From positions 70,507,501 through 70,571,500 of the forward strand of contig JAUMIR010000001.1 in NCBI GenBank assembly GCA_030847615.1: a DNA stretch of 64,000 nucleotides. The letters are read 5' to 3'. The notes beneath the pieces were generated by a model. That model had not been told where the DNA came from and did no database searches. It saw only the letters and a program-made list of their open reading frames with translations. The translations under genes were made by a program, and so were the position numbers. Source of the DNA: Gambelia wislizenii (lineage: Eukaryota; Chordata; Lepidosauria; Squamata; Crotaphytidae). Shown one piece after another: positions 33,280-44,046 of the stretch; positions within the stretch are counted from its first letter, which is position 1, and every line of letters starts with the position of its first letter.

Positions 33280-33736
33280 TCTATATATATAAAATTCTCT
33301 TGGGTGTGTTGCCTTTCCCAGTGTGCTGACTGGCTGCTCAGAAAACACACCCAACACACACCCAACCAATCACCACCCGCATACAAATTCCCTCTCCACC
33401 TCACAATGCACTCCTGTCACTCAATCTGTGGCCCAGATTGGGACCCAGGCAGTCAACTGGCGGTGGTGACGGGCTGCCTGCAATGGGACCCAGACAGTCA
33501 ACTGGCGGCGGCGGGACGTTGCTGCTGCCGCTACAACACAACCCAGTCAACTGGTGGTGACGGCTGCAGGGCGACAGAGTGAATCACTCCCGGTAATTCC
33601 AGGAAAAGTACAGAATGCTGAGAAGGGGGAAGAGGAATTTAAATATACAGGCCTACCTTACAGGGCTGTCGTGAGGTCTAACGGGCTTTGGGGGGGAGTT
33701 TTTTTTAATGGTGTATGGTACGCTGAGTCCAGCTAG
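33280..33736 (+). mobile_element. Non-autonomous Helitron inside BovB
   Basis: Starts TCTATATATATAAAATTC directly after A and ends GTCCAGCTAG directly before T: the TC...CTAG structure inserted between A and T with no duplication. The host LINE (GCAAAA | TTCAATAAG) is restored when it is removed. The interior is GC-rich with three degenerate copies of a GACCCAGGCAGTCAACTGGC-type unit (33440-33560). No Rep/helicase is present. A 3' hairpin next to the CTAG is not obvious. Confidence 0.85.
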
Positions 33737-33941
33737 TTCAATAAGTTACTCTCCTGCTTTATTTCTTGATCCTAGGCCAAATTTCCCTAGAAGTTTTGAT
33801 TCTGCTCTGTTTCCTAGTTTTGCATTCCCATCACCTATGATTAACAAGTCTCGTTCTGGTGTGTGGTCAATTTCCTCCTGGATTCCAACACAGAATCTTT
33901 CAATTTCTTCTTCTGCCTCTGTAGTTGGAGCATAAAATTGA

Positions 33942-34573
33942 GTGTCATCTAGATGGTGAAAATATTCCTCATAGAATGCAAAGAGAATATCTTTTCTCCC
34001 AATGAGATCCCACAGTGATTTGCCTTATTCAGAAGTGGGGAGCAAAAAATCCAAAAACTGGGAGGGGGAAGTCTTTGTGATTTTCCCTAAGGTTTTTTAA
34101 ATAATGGAAATGTGTATTCCCGCTCATTTGGACCATCCAATGCACAGCGCAGTGCATTCCAAGCAAGGGTACAAGTTGAAAGCTGATTGGTCAGAGGTAT
34201 GCGGGGGGCGGGCTTGCCAGCAATGAAGTGGCCAAAAAAGCCATTTTGGAGTTTTGCGTTGCCAATCGTGTGCTTTTTTGCTGCACTAAGATGACCAAAC
34301 AGCTGTTTAAAGTGGAAGGTCGCACTTGCACACCTTTGATTTTCAGTTGAAAAGAATACTGTGCAGCAGTGGCAACTTGTGGAGAATAATAACACAAGTA
34401 ATTCACTCTCAACCACCATCTTGATTCACAGGCACAGCTGCATGTGAACTTCAAACACAGATAGCTTTGCATACCAGCAATTTTGCCAAAGGACTGTGGG
34501 GACAAATGAATGCTGCTGCAAATTTGCATTAATGTGCAGCAATCCACATTATATTTTCTCCTCTAGACAAGCC
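33942..34573. mobile_element. TIR element, copy 2, inside BovB
   Basis: Same family as 14381-14943, about 632 bp. Begins GTGTCATCTAGATGGTGAAA and ends CTCCTCTAGACAAGCCC, inverted at the TCTAGA core. Shared internal blocks include GGTCGCACTTGCACACCT and ACCACCATCTTGATTCACAG. BovB sequence resumes with TTGGATTATGGTTATATTC. No coding capacity. Confidence 0.7.
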
Positions 34574-35144
34574 CTTGGATTATGGTTATATTCATAGGTT
34601 TTCCCTGAAGTCTTAATAATATAATTTACTCAGACTTTGTGTTACATACTTTGAACACTTTTGCTACATCTCTGCTCACTACTAATGCTACCCTGTCTCT
34701 TCTTAGATTTACATTTCCTAATTGAAACACTGCGTAATTATCTGACTAAAAATTCTAAATTCTGTCCACTTTATTTCACTCACCCCAAGTATTGTAATGG
34801 TTATATGTTCCATTTCTTGTTTTACTATGTCTAGCTTTCCCATGCTTCTCACAGTCCATGTTCCTATAAGATATGATGTGCAGCTTCAGACTTTCTTTTC
34901 ACCTCTGAGAACATCAACAGTTAAACATCCTATTGGCTAGAGTCCAGTCGCATCACTAGCCACAGCAGTACTTGTAGTTGTCCTCCACGGTACCACAGCA
35001 GCATGTTAAGTGTCTTCCAACCTGTGAGTGTTATCTTGTGGCACTATCTCTTGTTTCATTTTGGATTGTCTCATCATCGGGCTTTAATGGTAAAAGACAT
35101 TAAAAGGGGTTTACTGTGTTTCCTTTTGAATGTCTTGAATGCCC

Positions 35145-35345
35145 AGGGAACACATTCAGGGGTAGCCGTGTTGGCCATGCAGCAAAACAATAACACAAGT
35201 AACATCTGAAACAACGTGTAGCCCTATGACTCTATCATCACTTTTCTTTATTTTTTAACATCTTTTGCCTGATGAATAAGTCAGTAGAGCTTTGAAAGCA
35301 TCTTGTGTTTTGCATTTTGGTTAGCCAATAAAGGTATCACTTTTT
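35145..35345 (+). repeat. GTAGCCGTGTTGG-type sauropsid repeat
   Basis: CAGGGGTAGCCGTGTTGGCC at the left and AGAGCTTTGAAAGCATCTTG / TGGTTAGCCAATAAAGGTAT at the right are the recognisable ends of a short interspersed repeat common in reptile and turtle genomes. I do not know its class. Confidence 0.5.
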
Positions 35346-36063
35346 TGTGGATTTTGTTCTAACAAGTGTTAGCTATGGTGCCACTCCCATTGTCTCTGAC
35401 AAATCCTCCATCAGTTTCACCTCCCACTACTTCTTGTAGTGCGTGTGAGACTGGCTACACCTTCAATGAAAGTGAATGTGTGAAAGGCAAGATTCCTCCC
35501 AGCAGTTACTTTATAAAATCACCCACAACATCTTCTCAAAACTCCAAACTCCAACAGAACAAAGAGGTCTGGGATCTCTGTTTTATGTCCATAACAAAGA
35601 GAAAACAAAACACTATGCTTTAAAATATAAAGATTTTAAAAAGACAATTAGGATAGGACATAAGACATGCAGACGTATCTCCTTTGAGAACTTGCAGAAG
35701 AATGGGTACTGTGACAATTTGACCAGATATGTCAAATTGTTTAATGGTCTGTTAATATTACTACTAATATTAAGTGAATGTGGTGCGAAGAAACTGGGAT
35801 AGTGTCTGAACAGGACTAGAGAAGTAACAAAAGGTGACCTGAAGAGGTATTGAGGAGACTATGAAATACACAGAAAAACTGTGACTAAGTTTTTAATTTC
35901 TATTTTTATTCAAGAAAAATTATTTAACAACACCAGGATAAAGGAGAATTACAGGGGAAGAGGGAGGGGGGTAGACGGCAGGTACATACAATCAGAGCTG
36001 GTTCAATTAGTACAGATAGTCAGAGTTGGGCACCAGTAGGAATTCTAAAGAGGTGAGTGTGTT
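35346..36063. other. Unplaced sequence with two open frames
   Basis: Plus-strand frames at 35366-35623 and 35476-35802 overlap. The first contains SCSACETGYTFNESECV, which looks like a cysteine-rich EGF-like piece, but there are no splice sites around it. I cannot tell an old repeat from a gene remnant. Confidence 0.3.
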
Positions 36064-36741
36064 GTCCTCTCCATTGACGCCCCCTTGTCATGGGAGAGAG
36101 GCTTGCGTACCCTAATGATGTTTTGAGCTATGCTGGCAGTGGCATAATAGCCACCGGTAGAGTCTCCCATGCCAGACAGGTCAAAACCAAAGGGTCTGAC
36201 AAAGAGCGTCAAAGCGCTGGATGGGCTCTCTAGCCTTACGGCAACCATCCTAGGAGAAGGAAAACTCTAATCCCAAACCCAGGCAGATGGTACTCGTCCA
36301 ACCCTGTAAGGTCAACCATCCAAGAGAAGGAAACTCTAATCAAATCTATGACCCGAGGACCTCGCTGCTACCGTCCATGCTTGCAAGGTCACAGCAGATG
36401 AAACTTTGGTTTAAAGGGTGAGGCCAGTTCTGTGCACGCTGCACCCCACCAGAAAAATCCATTGCACAGGCTTGAAGGATAAATCCAATTCCGAAAAAGC
36501 CCTGTAGCGATAGGCAAGGGACGAAATGGCAGGTGTAAAGATGCACTAGAAGCTGCAGACCCAACCCTGCATGTAGATGGCTCAGGACTTTGGTTGCTCG
36601 ACGCTGACCCGGGAGATGACAGTCTTGTTCGGCAGCATCGTGCACAACCAAGCAGCCTTTTTAAAGGAGAGCACTTCTTGCTCCATTAGGAGGGGCCTAA
36701 AAAAGCTGGCCTAATGAAAGCTCATCCCCAACGGGCATCTT

Positions 36742-38135
36742 TTGATGTGGTCAAATCAAGGAAAGAAACAAAGGCACACATCAGCCTCCAAAGGTGTAAC
36801 TAAACTGACGCTTGCATGCTGGAACATCAGAAACATGCGAGACTCTGCAGATAGTGGAAGGTCTGAGTGTCATTCTCCTCTAATAGACCATGAACTATCA
36901 CAACTTAATATTGACATCGCTGCTCTTAGTGAAGTTCGTCTCCATGAGGAAAGCAGCATTAAAGAACACGGTGCCGGCTACACACTTTACTGGTCTGGCA
37001 AACCCCAAACCAAAAACATCTTTCAGGAGTAGGCTTTAAGATTAAAAACTCCATTGCCTCCAAACTCAAAACCTTGCCAACAGGACATTCTGATTGCATT
37101 ATTTCCTTACGCCTCCCTCATGTTGTTCTCTTTAGTATATATGCCCCAACTATGCAAGTCAACGCTGAAGAGAAAGACAAATTCTACACAGACCTACACC
37201 ACATCACACAAAAAGTCCCTGTAGAAGATAAAATTATTATCCTTGGTGATTTCAATGCCAGAGTCGGAAAGAACTCCGAAGCCTGGAAAGGTGTTTTAGG
37301 CAAGCATGGTGTTGGAAATTGCAATGATAACGGACGCCTCCTGCTAGAGTTCTGTGCAGAACAACAGCTGACTATTACAAACACAATCTTTCAGCAGAAA
37401 GATAGCTTGAAGACAACATGGATGCATCCCCGATCCAAATATTGGCACCTCATTTACTATGTTCTAGTCTACCAGAGAAACATTTGTGATGTCCGTCATA
37501 CTAGAGCGATGCCCAGTGCAGAATGCCAAACAGATCATCGCCTCGTAAGATGTAAACTAAATCTTCATCTTAAGTTCAAACATAAGAGGGGCGGCATGTT
37601 AAAGAGGAGACTCCAAGTCAACAATCTTCAACAAGCTACCATGAGAGACAACTTCCAGGCAAATCTACAAACAAAACTTGAAGACCATCCTACAGATCCT
37701 TCTCCTACAGTGCTTTGGCAACATAACAAAAACAGTATCCTCCAGTCTGCGGAAGAATCCCTTGGGTTCTCCCACAAGAAAAATCAAGACTGATTTGATG
37801 AAAACAACCAAGAGATCCAGGAGCTGTTGGCAAAGAAGAGAACTGCTCACGAGGCATACCTCGCCCAGCCAACATGCCATGTAAGAAAAGCAGCTTTCTA
37901 GCTCACATGTAGTAAACTTCAACAAAAACTCCGAGACATGCAGAACAAGTGGTGGATCAATATAGCAGAAAGGACACAGCGCTGTACAGATCTGGGTGAT
38001 CATAGAGAATTTTATGAAGCTCTTAAAGCAGTGTTTGGACCTACTTATCAGGGCCAAAGCTCCTTATACAGTACAGATAGTCAAACATTAATTATTGATA
38101 AAGCCTTCATCCTGAATCGATGGGCTGAACATTTT
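36742..38135 (+). pseudogene. Element A copy 1: endonuclease domain, broken
   Basis: Three pieces: 36742-37032 (LTLACWNIRNMRDS, ALSEVRLHEESS with the catalytic Glu), 37074-37793 (LFSIYAPTMQVNAEEKDKFY, IIILGDFNARVGKNSEAW, TTWMHPRSKYWHLI, AECQTDHRLVRCKL with the D-H pair), and 37938-38135 (MQNKWWINIAERTQRC to NRWAEHF). The pieces are separated by a frameshift after residue 96 and stops near 37793 and 37900. Endonuclease active-site residues (N, E, D, N, D, H) look present. Function would be nicking target DNA before reverse transcription. Confidence 0.85.
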
Positions 38136-38136
38136 C

Positions 38137-38334
38137 TATTATTATTATTATTATTATCCTGTATATAAAATACATATTTACAAAGTTTACAAAAGCAAAG
38201 TCGTATTTGCCCAGCACATTTTACAATGTCCATTTGAATCCTTTTACAACAATTACATCTTTTATTTTAGTCATCAGCGCGCTTGCAGAAAGCGCGGGAT
38301 GTGTCCTTCCTGAATCTTCGTTTGCGAAGAAAAG

Positions 38335-38387
<53 letters not shown>

Positions 38388-39310
38388 ATACTATATATCA
38401 CATGTCTTTTATGGTTAATATATTTATAGTTCATGACTTAAACAATTTATTTTATATCTCTGAACCAAAGTACATATTCTTTATCTTATTTGTACTGAGC
38501 TTACTGTATTTTATCTTATATACTTCCTCCCTGGTGGTCTTCTGATGTTAGTGATTAACAGAACTGTTACTGTACAACAAAAATCTTTTAATTACTTGTG
38601 GTTTCTATTATTTCCCTCAAAAAATTCCCCTTTTGTCATAACAGAAATGCTTGCTATCAAGTATATCTTGTTTTTTGATTGAAGATCTCTTTCCTTATTA
38701 TTATTATTATTCTCATACTAGAGATTATCTTATGTTAATAGTCACTGTCATTTTCCCCATCTTGTTGCTAAATACTCAGTTATCCTTTGCCAGTCCTTTG
38801 TATATTTTCCCATATCTTTACCTCTCAATAACATTGTTAATTTATCCATATGCAATGTTTCTTGAAGTTTCTCCAGCCATTGATCTACTGTGGGACAGTC
38901 TTTATTTTTCCATAATTTAGCGAAAGTAATGCGTGCTGCAGTTAACATGTAAAAAATTGTCTTCCCATGTTCTTTTTCTATGTTTTTTTCTATCATACCT
39001 AATAGAAATGCCTCTGGCTTCATTTGTATTTTAATTTCTAAAATATGTTCAATTGTTTGATGTATTTGTTTCCAGTAGTTGGTAGCTTTTTTGCAGTTCC
39101 ACCATGTGTAGTAGAAGGTACCTTTTTCTTCATTACATTTCCAACATACATCTGATGTTCCTTTAAACATTAACGACAGTTTATGTGGTGACAAATTCCA
39201 ACGGAAATACATCTTGTATACGTTTTCCCTTATTCTATGGCTTAATATGTAATTTATCTGTTTTACGCACATGTTTTCCCATTTCTCTAATTCTACTGAA
39301 TGTCCTAAAA
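38137..39310 (-). pseudogene. L1-clade LINE, 5'-truncated, inside element A
   Basis: Flanked by a perfect 17-bp duplication ATGGGCTGAACATTTTC (38120-38136 and 39311-39327). The minus strand reads CVKQINYILSHRIRENVYKM, SPHKLSLMFKGTSDVCWKCN, YTWWNCKKATNYWKQIHQTI and KPEAFLLGMI, the CCHC-like C-terminus of L1 ORF2. The 3' end at the left carries an ATA-type tail (ATTATTATT on +). About 1.06 kb excluding the element A fragment inside it. Confidence 0.88.
38269..38382 (+). mobile_element. Element A 3' fragment with (AG)n tail, inside the L1
   Basis: GTCATCAGCGCGCTTGCAGA, then CCTTCCTGAATCTTCGTTTG and CGAAGAAAAGCC, followed by about 22 AG units. It equals the last 75 bases of element A plus an expanded tail. 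It sits in the 3' untranslated part of the L1, so it inserted after the L1. It keeps the TCTTCG-TTTG-CGAAGA hairpin that copy 1 has lost. Confidence 0.9.
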
Positions 39311-39422
39311 ATGGGCTGAACATTTTCAATCTCTTTAGTGCAAACCGAGTAGTCCAAGCCTCAGTTATCCAACATATGATACAAAAACCAATGAAAAATG
39401 AAACCAATGAAAAATGGACATA

Positions 39423-40270
39423 GCTCTCACTTTGGAAGAGACCCTTAAGGCCATACAGCAGATGAAAAATGGCAAGGCAGCTGGGATTGATGGAATCCCA
39501 CCTGAAGTTTGGAAACATGGAGGTCATGTACTCCACAATAAATTCTACGAACTCCTTGTGAATTGATGGGGAAAAGGGGAACTGCCATCAGATCTCTGAG
39601 ATGCAGTCATCATCACCCTATACAAGAAAAAAGGAGCAATATCCGATTGCTCAAACTATCGAGGCATAACACTGCTCTCTATTGCTGGAAAAATCCTTGC
39701 AAGGATACTCCTGAACAGATTAGTTCCTGCTATTGCAGAAGAACTTCTTCCTGAAAGCCAATGTGGCTTCAGAGCCAACAGGAGTACTACAGATATGATA
39801 TTTGCCCTTAGACAACTGCAAAACAAATGTAGAGAGCAGAACAAGGGTCTCTATGTAACATTTGTTGACCTCACCAAAGCCTTCGACACTGTGAGTAGAA
39901 AAGGTCTGTGGCAGATCCTGGAAAGACTAGGATGTCCCCCCAAATTCCTTAAAATGATTATCTTGCTACATGAGGGCCAGCATGGTCAAGTCAGATATGG
40001 CGATGCTCTTTAAGAGCCTTTTCTAATACCTAATGGAGTGAAACAAGGTTGTGTTCTTGCTCCAACTTTATTTACAATCTTCTTCAGCATGATGCTCCAA
40101 AGGGCTACGGCAGAGCTAACCGTATTGATGGCAGCTTGTTTAACTTAAGCCATCTGAGGGCTCGCACTAAGACCCCTCGCACTAAGACCACAAACTATCT
40201 AGTCTGTGAGCTGCTCTTCCTGATGTTGTTGCCCTTGTTGCCCACACAGAAGCAGCTCTGCAGCGCCTAA
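39423..40270 (+). pseudogene. Element A copy 1: reverse transcriptase domain, broken
   Basis: Pieces read GKAAGIDGIPPEVWKHGG (about 39470), SNYRGITLLSIAGKILARIL (about 39650), LPESQCGFRANRSTTDMIFA, YVTFVDLTKAFDTVSRKGLW with motif A, and GVKQGCVLAPTLFTIFF. The active-site box region reads ELLFLMLLPLL where FADDVAL is expected (about 40205-40235), so the catalytic pair is lost through small indels. Stops and frameshifts occur at 39565, 40013 and elsewhere. Confidence 0.85.
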
Positions 40271-41174
40271 CATCCTGCTTCACAACAGCTGCAGAGCTGT
40301 TTGGACTGGAAGTCAACCTGAAGAAAACAGAAGTTCTTTACCAGCCTGCACCACAGGACGAACACCACTATCCCCACACTGCCATCGGCAAATCTGTGCT
40401 CAAGTCTGTTCAGCAGTTCACCTACCTGGGAAGCATCATCTCCTCAGATGCCAAGATTGACAAAGAGATTGATCACAGATTAGCAAAGGCATATAGCACA
40501 TTTGGAAGACTTTACAAAAGAGTCTGGAGTAATAAAAACCTGAGGTGAAGCAGAAAAATCAGTGTGTATAAAGCCATTGTACTGTCTATTCTCCTTTATG
40601 GGTTCTGAAACATGGGTCACCTATCGCCACCACCTACGACTCCTCGAACACTTTCATCAGCGCTGTATACACACAATCCTAATGTTGGACTGACTATGTG
40701 ACGAATGTTGCTGTCCTTGAGCAAGCAGGGATCACCAGCATTGAGGCCATGATACTGAGAACACATCTGGGCTGGGCAGGGCACGTTTGTAGGATGGAGG
40801 ACCATCGCCTCCCAAAAATAGTACTCTACGGTGAACTCGCCAGGGGTCAGCGTAAGAGGGGTGCTCCAAAAAAGCGATACAAGGACTCCCTGAAACAAAA
40901 TCTCAGGCCCGGCCAAATTGATCACCAACAATGGTCTGCCCTGGCCTCACATCGGGAGGCATGGAGACACACTATCCACAATGCTACAGCCTTATTTGAG
41001 AACTCACACCAAACAAGTCTTGAAGAGAAACGACAACGCAGAAAGAATCACAACCCGGAAACATCACCCAAGAAGACCTTCTGCTGTGCTTTCTGCAACC
41101 GGACTTGTTTATCTCGGATTGGGCTTTTTAGTCATCAGCGCGCTTGCAGAAAGCGCGAGATGAGTCCTTCCTGA
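40271..41174 (+). pseudogene. Element A copy 1: C-terminal region with zinc finger
   Basis: After the RT thumb (TYLGSIISSDAKIDKEID, about 40420) comes TSIEAMILRTHLGWAGHVCR and PKKRYKDSLKQNLRPGQID. The end contains CAFCNRTCLSRIGLFSHQRA-C: a C-X2-C-X12-H-X3-C zinc finger at about 41089-41150. The open frame 40698-41174 covers this whole end. The finger's coding bases include the GCGCGCTT...AAGCGCG hairpin. Confidence 0.8.
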
Positions 41175-41190
41175 AAAGCCAGAGAGTGTG

Positions 41191-42020
41191 TTTGTATTGT
41201 AGGCATCTAGGAGAGGTAATTGAGTTGGGCTGATGGGAGGTGACCCATCGATGCAGTTAATCAGTGTGTCATGAAGCTGCAGAGTGATCCAGAAGTACAT
41301 TAGAATGTTGATTGCCATAGGTGTCCATAATGCACTGGAGGTCGAATCCGACGTATATTCTCCACAGCAATTCAATAAACCTGTGCCAATCTGCATTGAA
41401 ATAGTCCAGTTTTGTTTGTCCATTGCAAAACTTTATCATGGAGGAGAGCTTTTCCAACAGTCAAACTGACCACACTCGATCTCACCAAGCATCCATGGAT
41501 GGCGCTCCCACTTTCCTGCATTTGTCAACTTCTAAGCGAGCAGCCATAAATAGATAAGTTATTAATTTTCTGTGTCTGAGGGAGGCATTATGATTAATAA
41601 ACAGATTAAGTAATAAACGTGCTGGGCAAAAATGAATTGGTTGGCGAATAATACCAGAAATCTGGGATAAAACTTCTAACCAAAAGCTCTTTCCAGACTC
41701 ACAATCTAGCTACATATGTATAAATGTTCCCAGAGAACCACACCCTCGTCAACAGCGGGGGGAGGCTGTTTCCATCATTCTGGATAAGTGCACCAGGGTA
41801 AGGTACCATCTGTGGACAATTTTTAAAACTAGTTCTTTTGCTTTGATGGACCTGGTTTTGTATGGGGGGAAGACCAAATGTGGGACCACGTATTGTCTGT
41901 TATGGAGTGATGTAGTTGATTCCCAGAGGGCCCTGACATGGGAAAGATATGCATAGGAACTGTCAATGAGGTGTTTGTATATGGTAGCTGCTACACCTTT
42001 GACAAGCAGTGAAACTGTGA
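41191..42020 (-). pseudogene. L1-type LINE C-terminal fragment
   Basis: The minus strand at 41749-42020 reads SYAYLSHVRALWESTTSL and KELVLKIVHRWYLTLVHLSR, resembling the C-terminal segment of L1-clade ORF2. Further on, 41269-41457 (KLDYFNADWHRFIELLWRIY) may be its end. Frames are interrupted. The start next to element A suggests element A inserted beside or into it. Confidence 0.45.
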
Positions 42021-42373
42021 CTAAGTTTAAAAAACAACATGTGACTTTCCTGCACTCCCCAAAGCACCATAATTCCTTGAAGGCAGATGGCTGCTTACAT
42101 ATGCTGCACACTGCACATTACAGTGAAAGCCTAGAAATAGAGATGAGGATGCAGGCACAAACTCTCAGTTCTCTGGTTGCTTTGACCAAAGAGAAACAAG
42201 CTACCAAATGATTGTGGCTTTTTGGCTTCTGATGTGAGGGAAGAAGTGTACAAATCCAAAGTCTAATTCACTCCCCCACTGGATCCCATTCACACTGACA
42301 CTGTCACTTGACATGAAGCTCAAGGAATTACAGATGACTGAAGAACTAGCCGGCAAGATGTGCTCACAAATCA

Positions 42374-42752
42374 GTGTCAGGAGTTAGAAACTGAACTCCA
42401 TTATAAAATGGCCTAACAAACTGCCAAGTCATGCTGAGTCAAAATGGCTGACTCCATGAACTGCCTAGTCTTCCTTAGCTTCAGAAGGAGGGTTCTTATT
42501 GGCATGTAAGATCATATGATTGAATAAGCCAATGCCCTGTATCTGTGTATATAAGAGAGCTCAGAACAGAGCTCACTCTTCTTCCTGTGAATGCTGAGGC
42601 CTGGTGAAGCAGTTTCTCCCTGAATTGTAAATATTTGTATATATTGCAACTGTTTGAGTTTGAAGATAAACATGCCCCCAGCTTATTTGGATGTCAAACA
42701 CTCTGGGTGTGAGTATTCTTGGGAGCAGGTTACTACGAAGTCTACTGAGACA
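42374..42752 (+). repeat. Possible solo LTR of an endogenous retrovirus-like element
   Basis: Begins TGTCAGGAGTTAG and ends TACTGAGACA. It contains a TATA-type box GTATATAAG (about 42547-42555), a CT-rich GCTCACTCTTCTTCCTGTG start region, and GATAAACATG about 110 bases downstream. Immediately after, TTTTGGGGCTTCTGCTGGGGA resembles a worn tRNA-Pro primer-binding site. No internal retroviral coding sequence or second LTR is seen. Layout-based inference only. Confidence 0.4.
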
Positions 42753-42845
42753 GTTTTGGGGCTTCTGCTGGGGATTGTGTGTCCTATCATTCCCTGAGAA
42801 TCAGTTCCTTTCTTCAGAGAAGATTTGTCTCATTCCCCCAGAAAT

Positions 42846-42871
42846 GGATTTTCTGCACAAGCAGAAAATCC
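42846..42871. repeat. Perfect hairpin, 11-bp stem
   Basis: GGATTTTCTGC, loop ACAA, GCAGAAAATCC. A perfect short inverted repeat with no element around it that I can identify. Confidence 0.85.
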
Positions 42872-43771
42872 AAACATTTCCCCAACAGTCACTAAGAACA
42901 GGAGATCAAGGAAGGCAAGGTAAGTTAAAGGAGTCCAGGAACTATTTCCCCTCAATAAGGGCCAGCTCAATATATAGTATATTTTTTGAAGTAAAGGACA
43001 AAATGACATCCACACACAAATACTTGCTCCTTCTTGATAAAGTAGCCAATCAGATTGCAAACTGAAAGTTATTTCTACACTGGCAATAGTTTAGGCTGGC
43101 TGACAGGGCACAGGACAAGCAGCAAGGTGCACACAACTGAGTTCTGTCCTCCAACTCTTTACCACTGTTCATTTACCACTGTGACCCATGCCTGCTTGCT
43201 GCCCACTGCAGCAAATGCTGCAAGAGAAATAAATACACAACCTCTTGAAATAGATGGCCTGGGCTTTTTGCCTTTGCCTCCTCACTTGACCAGGGTTCCC
43301 CCCCCCCACCTCAGTAGCACCATCTGACTTATAATGTGAGAAGGCCACTGTGCACAACAGCCACCAATCCAAAGCAGTGACAAACAAGGAGGACAGAAAA
43401 CCAGGAGTGCACTTAAAAGAAATGTCTGGTGAATGGCTGTCACCCAAGGCCATCTCAATCTGCCTAACTGTATGGCTGGTGCTAGCCAAAATGCCTATTT
43501 AAATCCAGAAGGACTGACTCTTCTCACATTAAAAGACATGAGGAGAAGGGAAATCTCTTGAAACCAAATCCCTCAGCTCTCCCATGACAGCCTTGACAGA
43601 GAAAGGCAACAAACGCTCTCAGTCCATCCATCCAACAAGCTCTGCTTTCAGCTCTCATGCTCTTTGTATTTGATTAATCTGTCTTAAACTGTTCATAACC
43701 AAAATCAAAAACAGCACTTGCAATGGCTACATGGCCAATAGGTGAGAATACACACAGACCCTTCAGCTCAC
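42872..43771. other. Intronic-type DNA
   Basis: Contains a plus-strand donor-like GGCAAG|GTAAGT at 42920 without a matching exon, and a C10 run near 43298. Nothing called. Confidence 0.4.
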
Positions 43772-43877
43772 AAGATTATTATTGAAGCTGGACAGCTGTT
43801 GCGGCAGTCTCTCTGTTGAAGCCTGGCATTTCCTGACTTGAACAGAAGAGCAGCTGAAGCTTCTCCAAGCCAGTTCC
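43772..43877 (-). CDS. Candidate coding exon, 35 codons, low support
   Basis: The minus-strand acceptor AAGCTTCTCCCCCACTGCAG is excellent and the donor AATCTT|GTGAGC is good. With one base in, it reads ELAWRSFSCSSVQVRKCQAS then TERLPQQLSSFNNNL, phase 0 out. All three frames happen to be open here, which weakens the coding argument. It would join in phase to 44002-44046 upstream and to 28642-28716 downstream. Confidence 0.3.
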
Positions 43878-44001
43878 CTGCAGTGGGGGAGAAGCTTGAG
43901 AATGAGGATAAAAAATTTGTCTGGCCCTGGCCTTTCTCTCGTTTTGTCATGAGACCCTACTGTCAATTAATGCTTAATCTGCTACTGCTGCCATAACTTA
44001 C

Positions 44002-44046
44002 CCATCTCTCCTTATTAGTTTCTTTTCCAAATCACTCAGCGATCCT
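44002..44046 (-). CDS. Candidate small coding exon, low support
   Basis: Strong donor GAGATGG|GTAAGT. The acceptor may be TACTGATGAAG. Reads GSLSDLEKKLIRRD with one base in and GG out. Only 45 nt. The phase fits 43772-43877 downstream and 54209-54300 upstream. Confidence 0.25.

Larger units (their letters stand above)
29297..35140 (-). mobile_element. BovB/RTE LINE, near full length, split by five insertions
   Basis: The left edge has the BovB 3' end (GTTAACTGGCATCAAGTCGA in reverse). LINE segments are 29297-29759, 31048-31292, 31508-32770, 33046-33279, 33737-33941 and 34574-35140. They add up to about 3.0 kb, close to the 3.2 kb of a complete BovB. Minus-strand protein traces run from the endonuclease half (right) through NKSPGTDGIPIELLQA (32200) and IYIPVPKKGD to an intact YADD box (NNLRYADDTRL, about 31530-31560), then MTTDDIHNFTGDDEDIEIVE and GLGRAAMKELDKILK. 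Frames are broken throughout. All five interrupting elements are younger than this LINE. Confidence 0.88.
36064..41190 (+). mobile_element. Element A, copy 1: APE-type LINE (RTE-like)
   Basis: The 5' edge CCTCTCCATTGACGCCCCC matches the 5' edge of copy 2. In order it has a 5' leader with no coding (36064-36740), an AP endonuclease, a reverse transcriptase and a C-terminal zinc finger, then a tiny 3' UTR and GAGAG tail. It is interrupted by an L1 at 38137-39310. Without that insert it is about 3.95 kb, the same as copy 2. The resemblance (SNYRGITLLS, VLEQAGITSIEAM) is to RTE-like LINEs often annotated as craniofacial development protein 2-like; the exact clade is unresolved. Confidence 0.85.

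Noticed and set aside
36346..36651. Minus-strand open frame in the leader of element A copy 1
   Set aside because: It mirrors the non-coding leader; the equivalent frame in copy 2 (50199-50540) is on the opposite strand of that element too, and no protein family is recognisable.
43290..43310. C10 run and nearby pyrimidine-rich sequence
   Set aside because: Homopolymer only; no associated feature.
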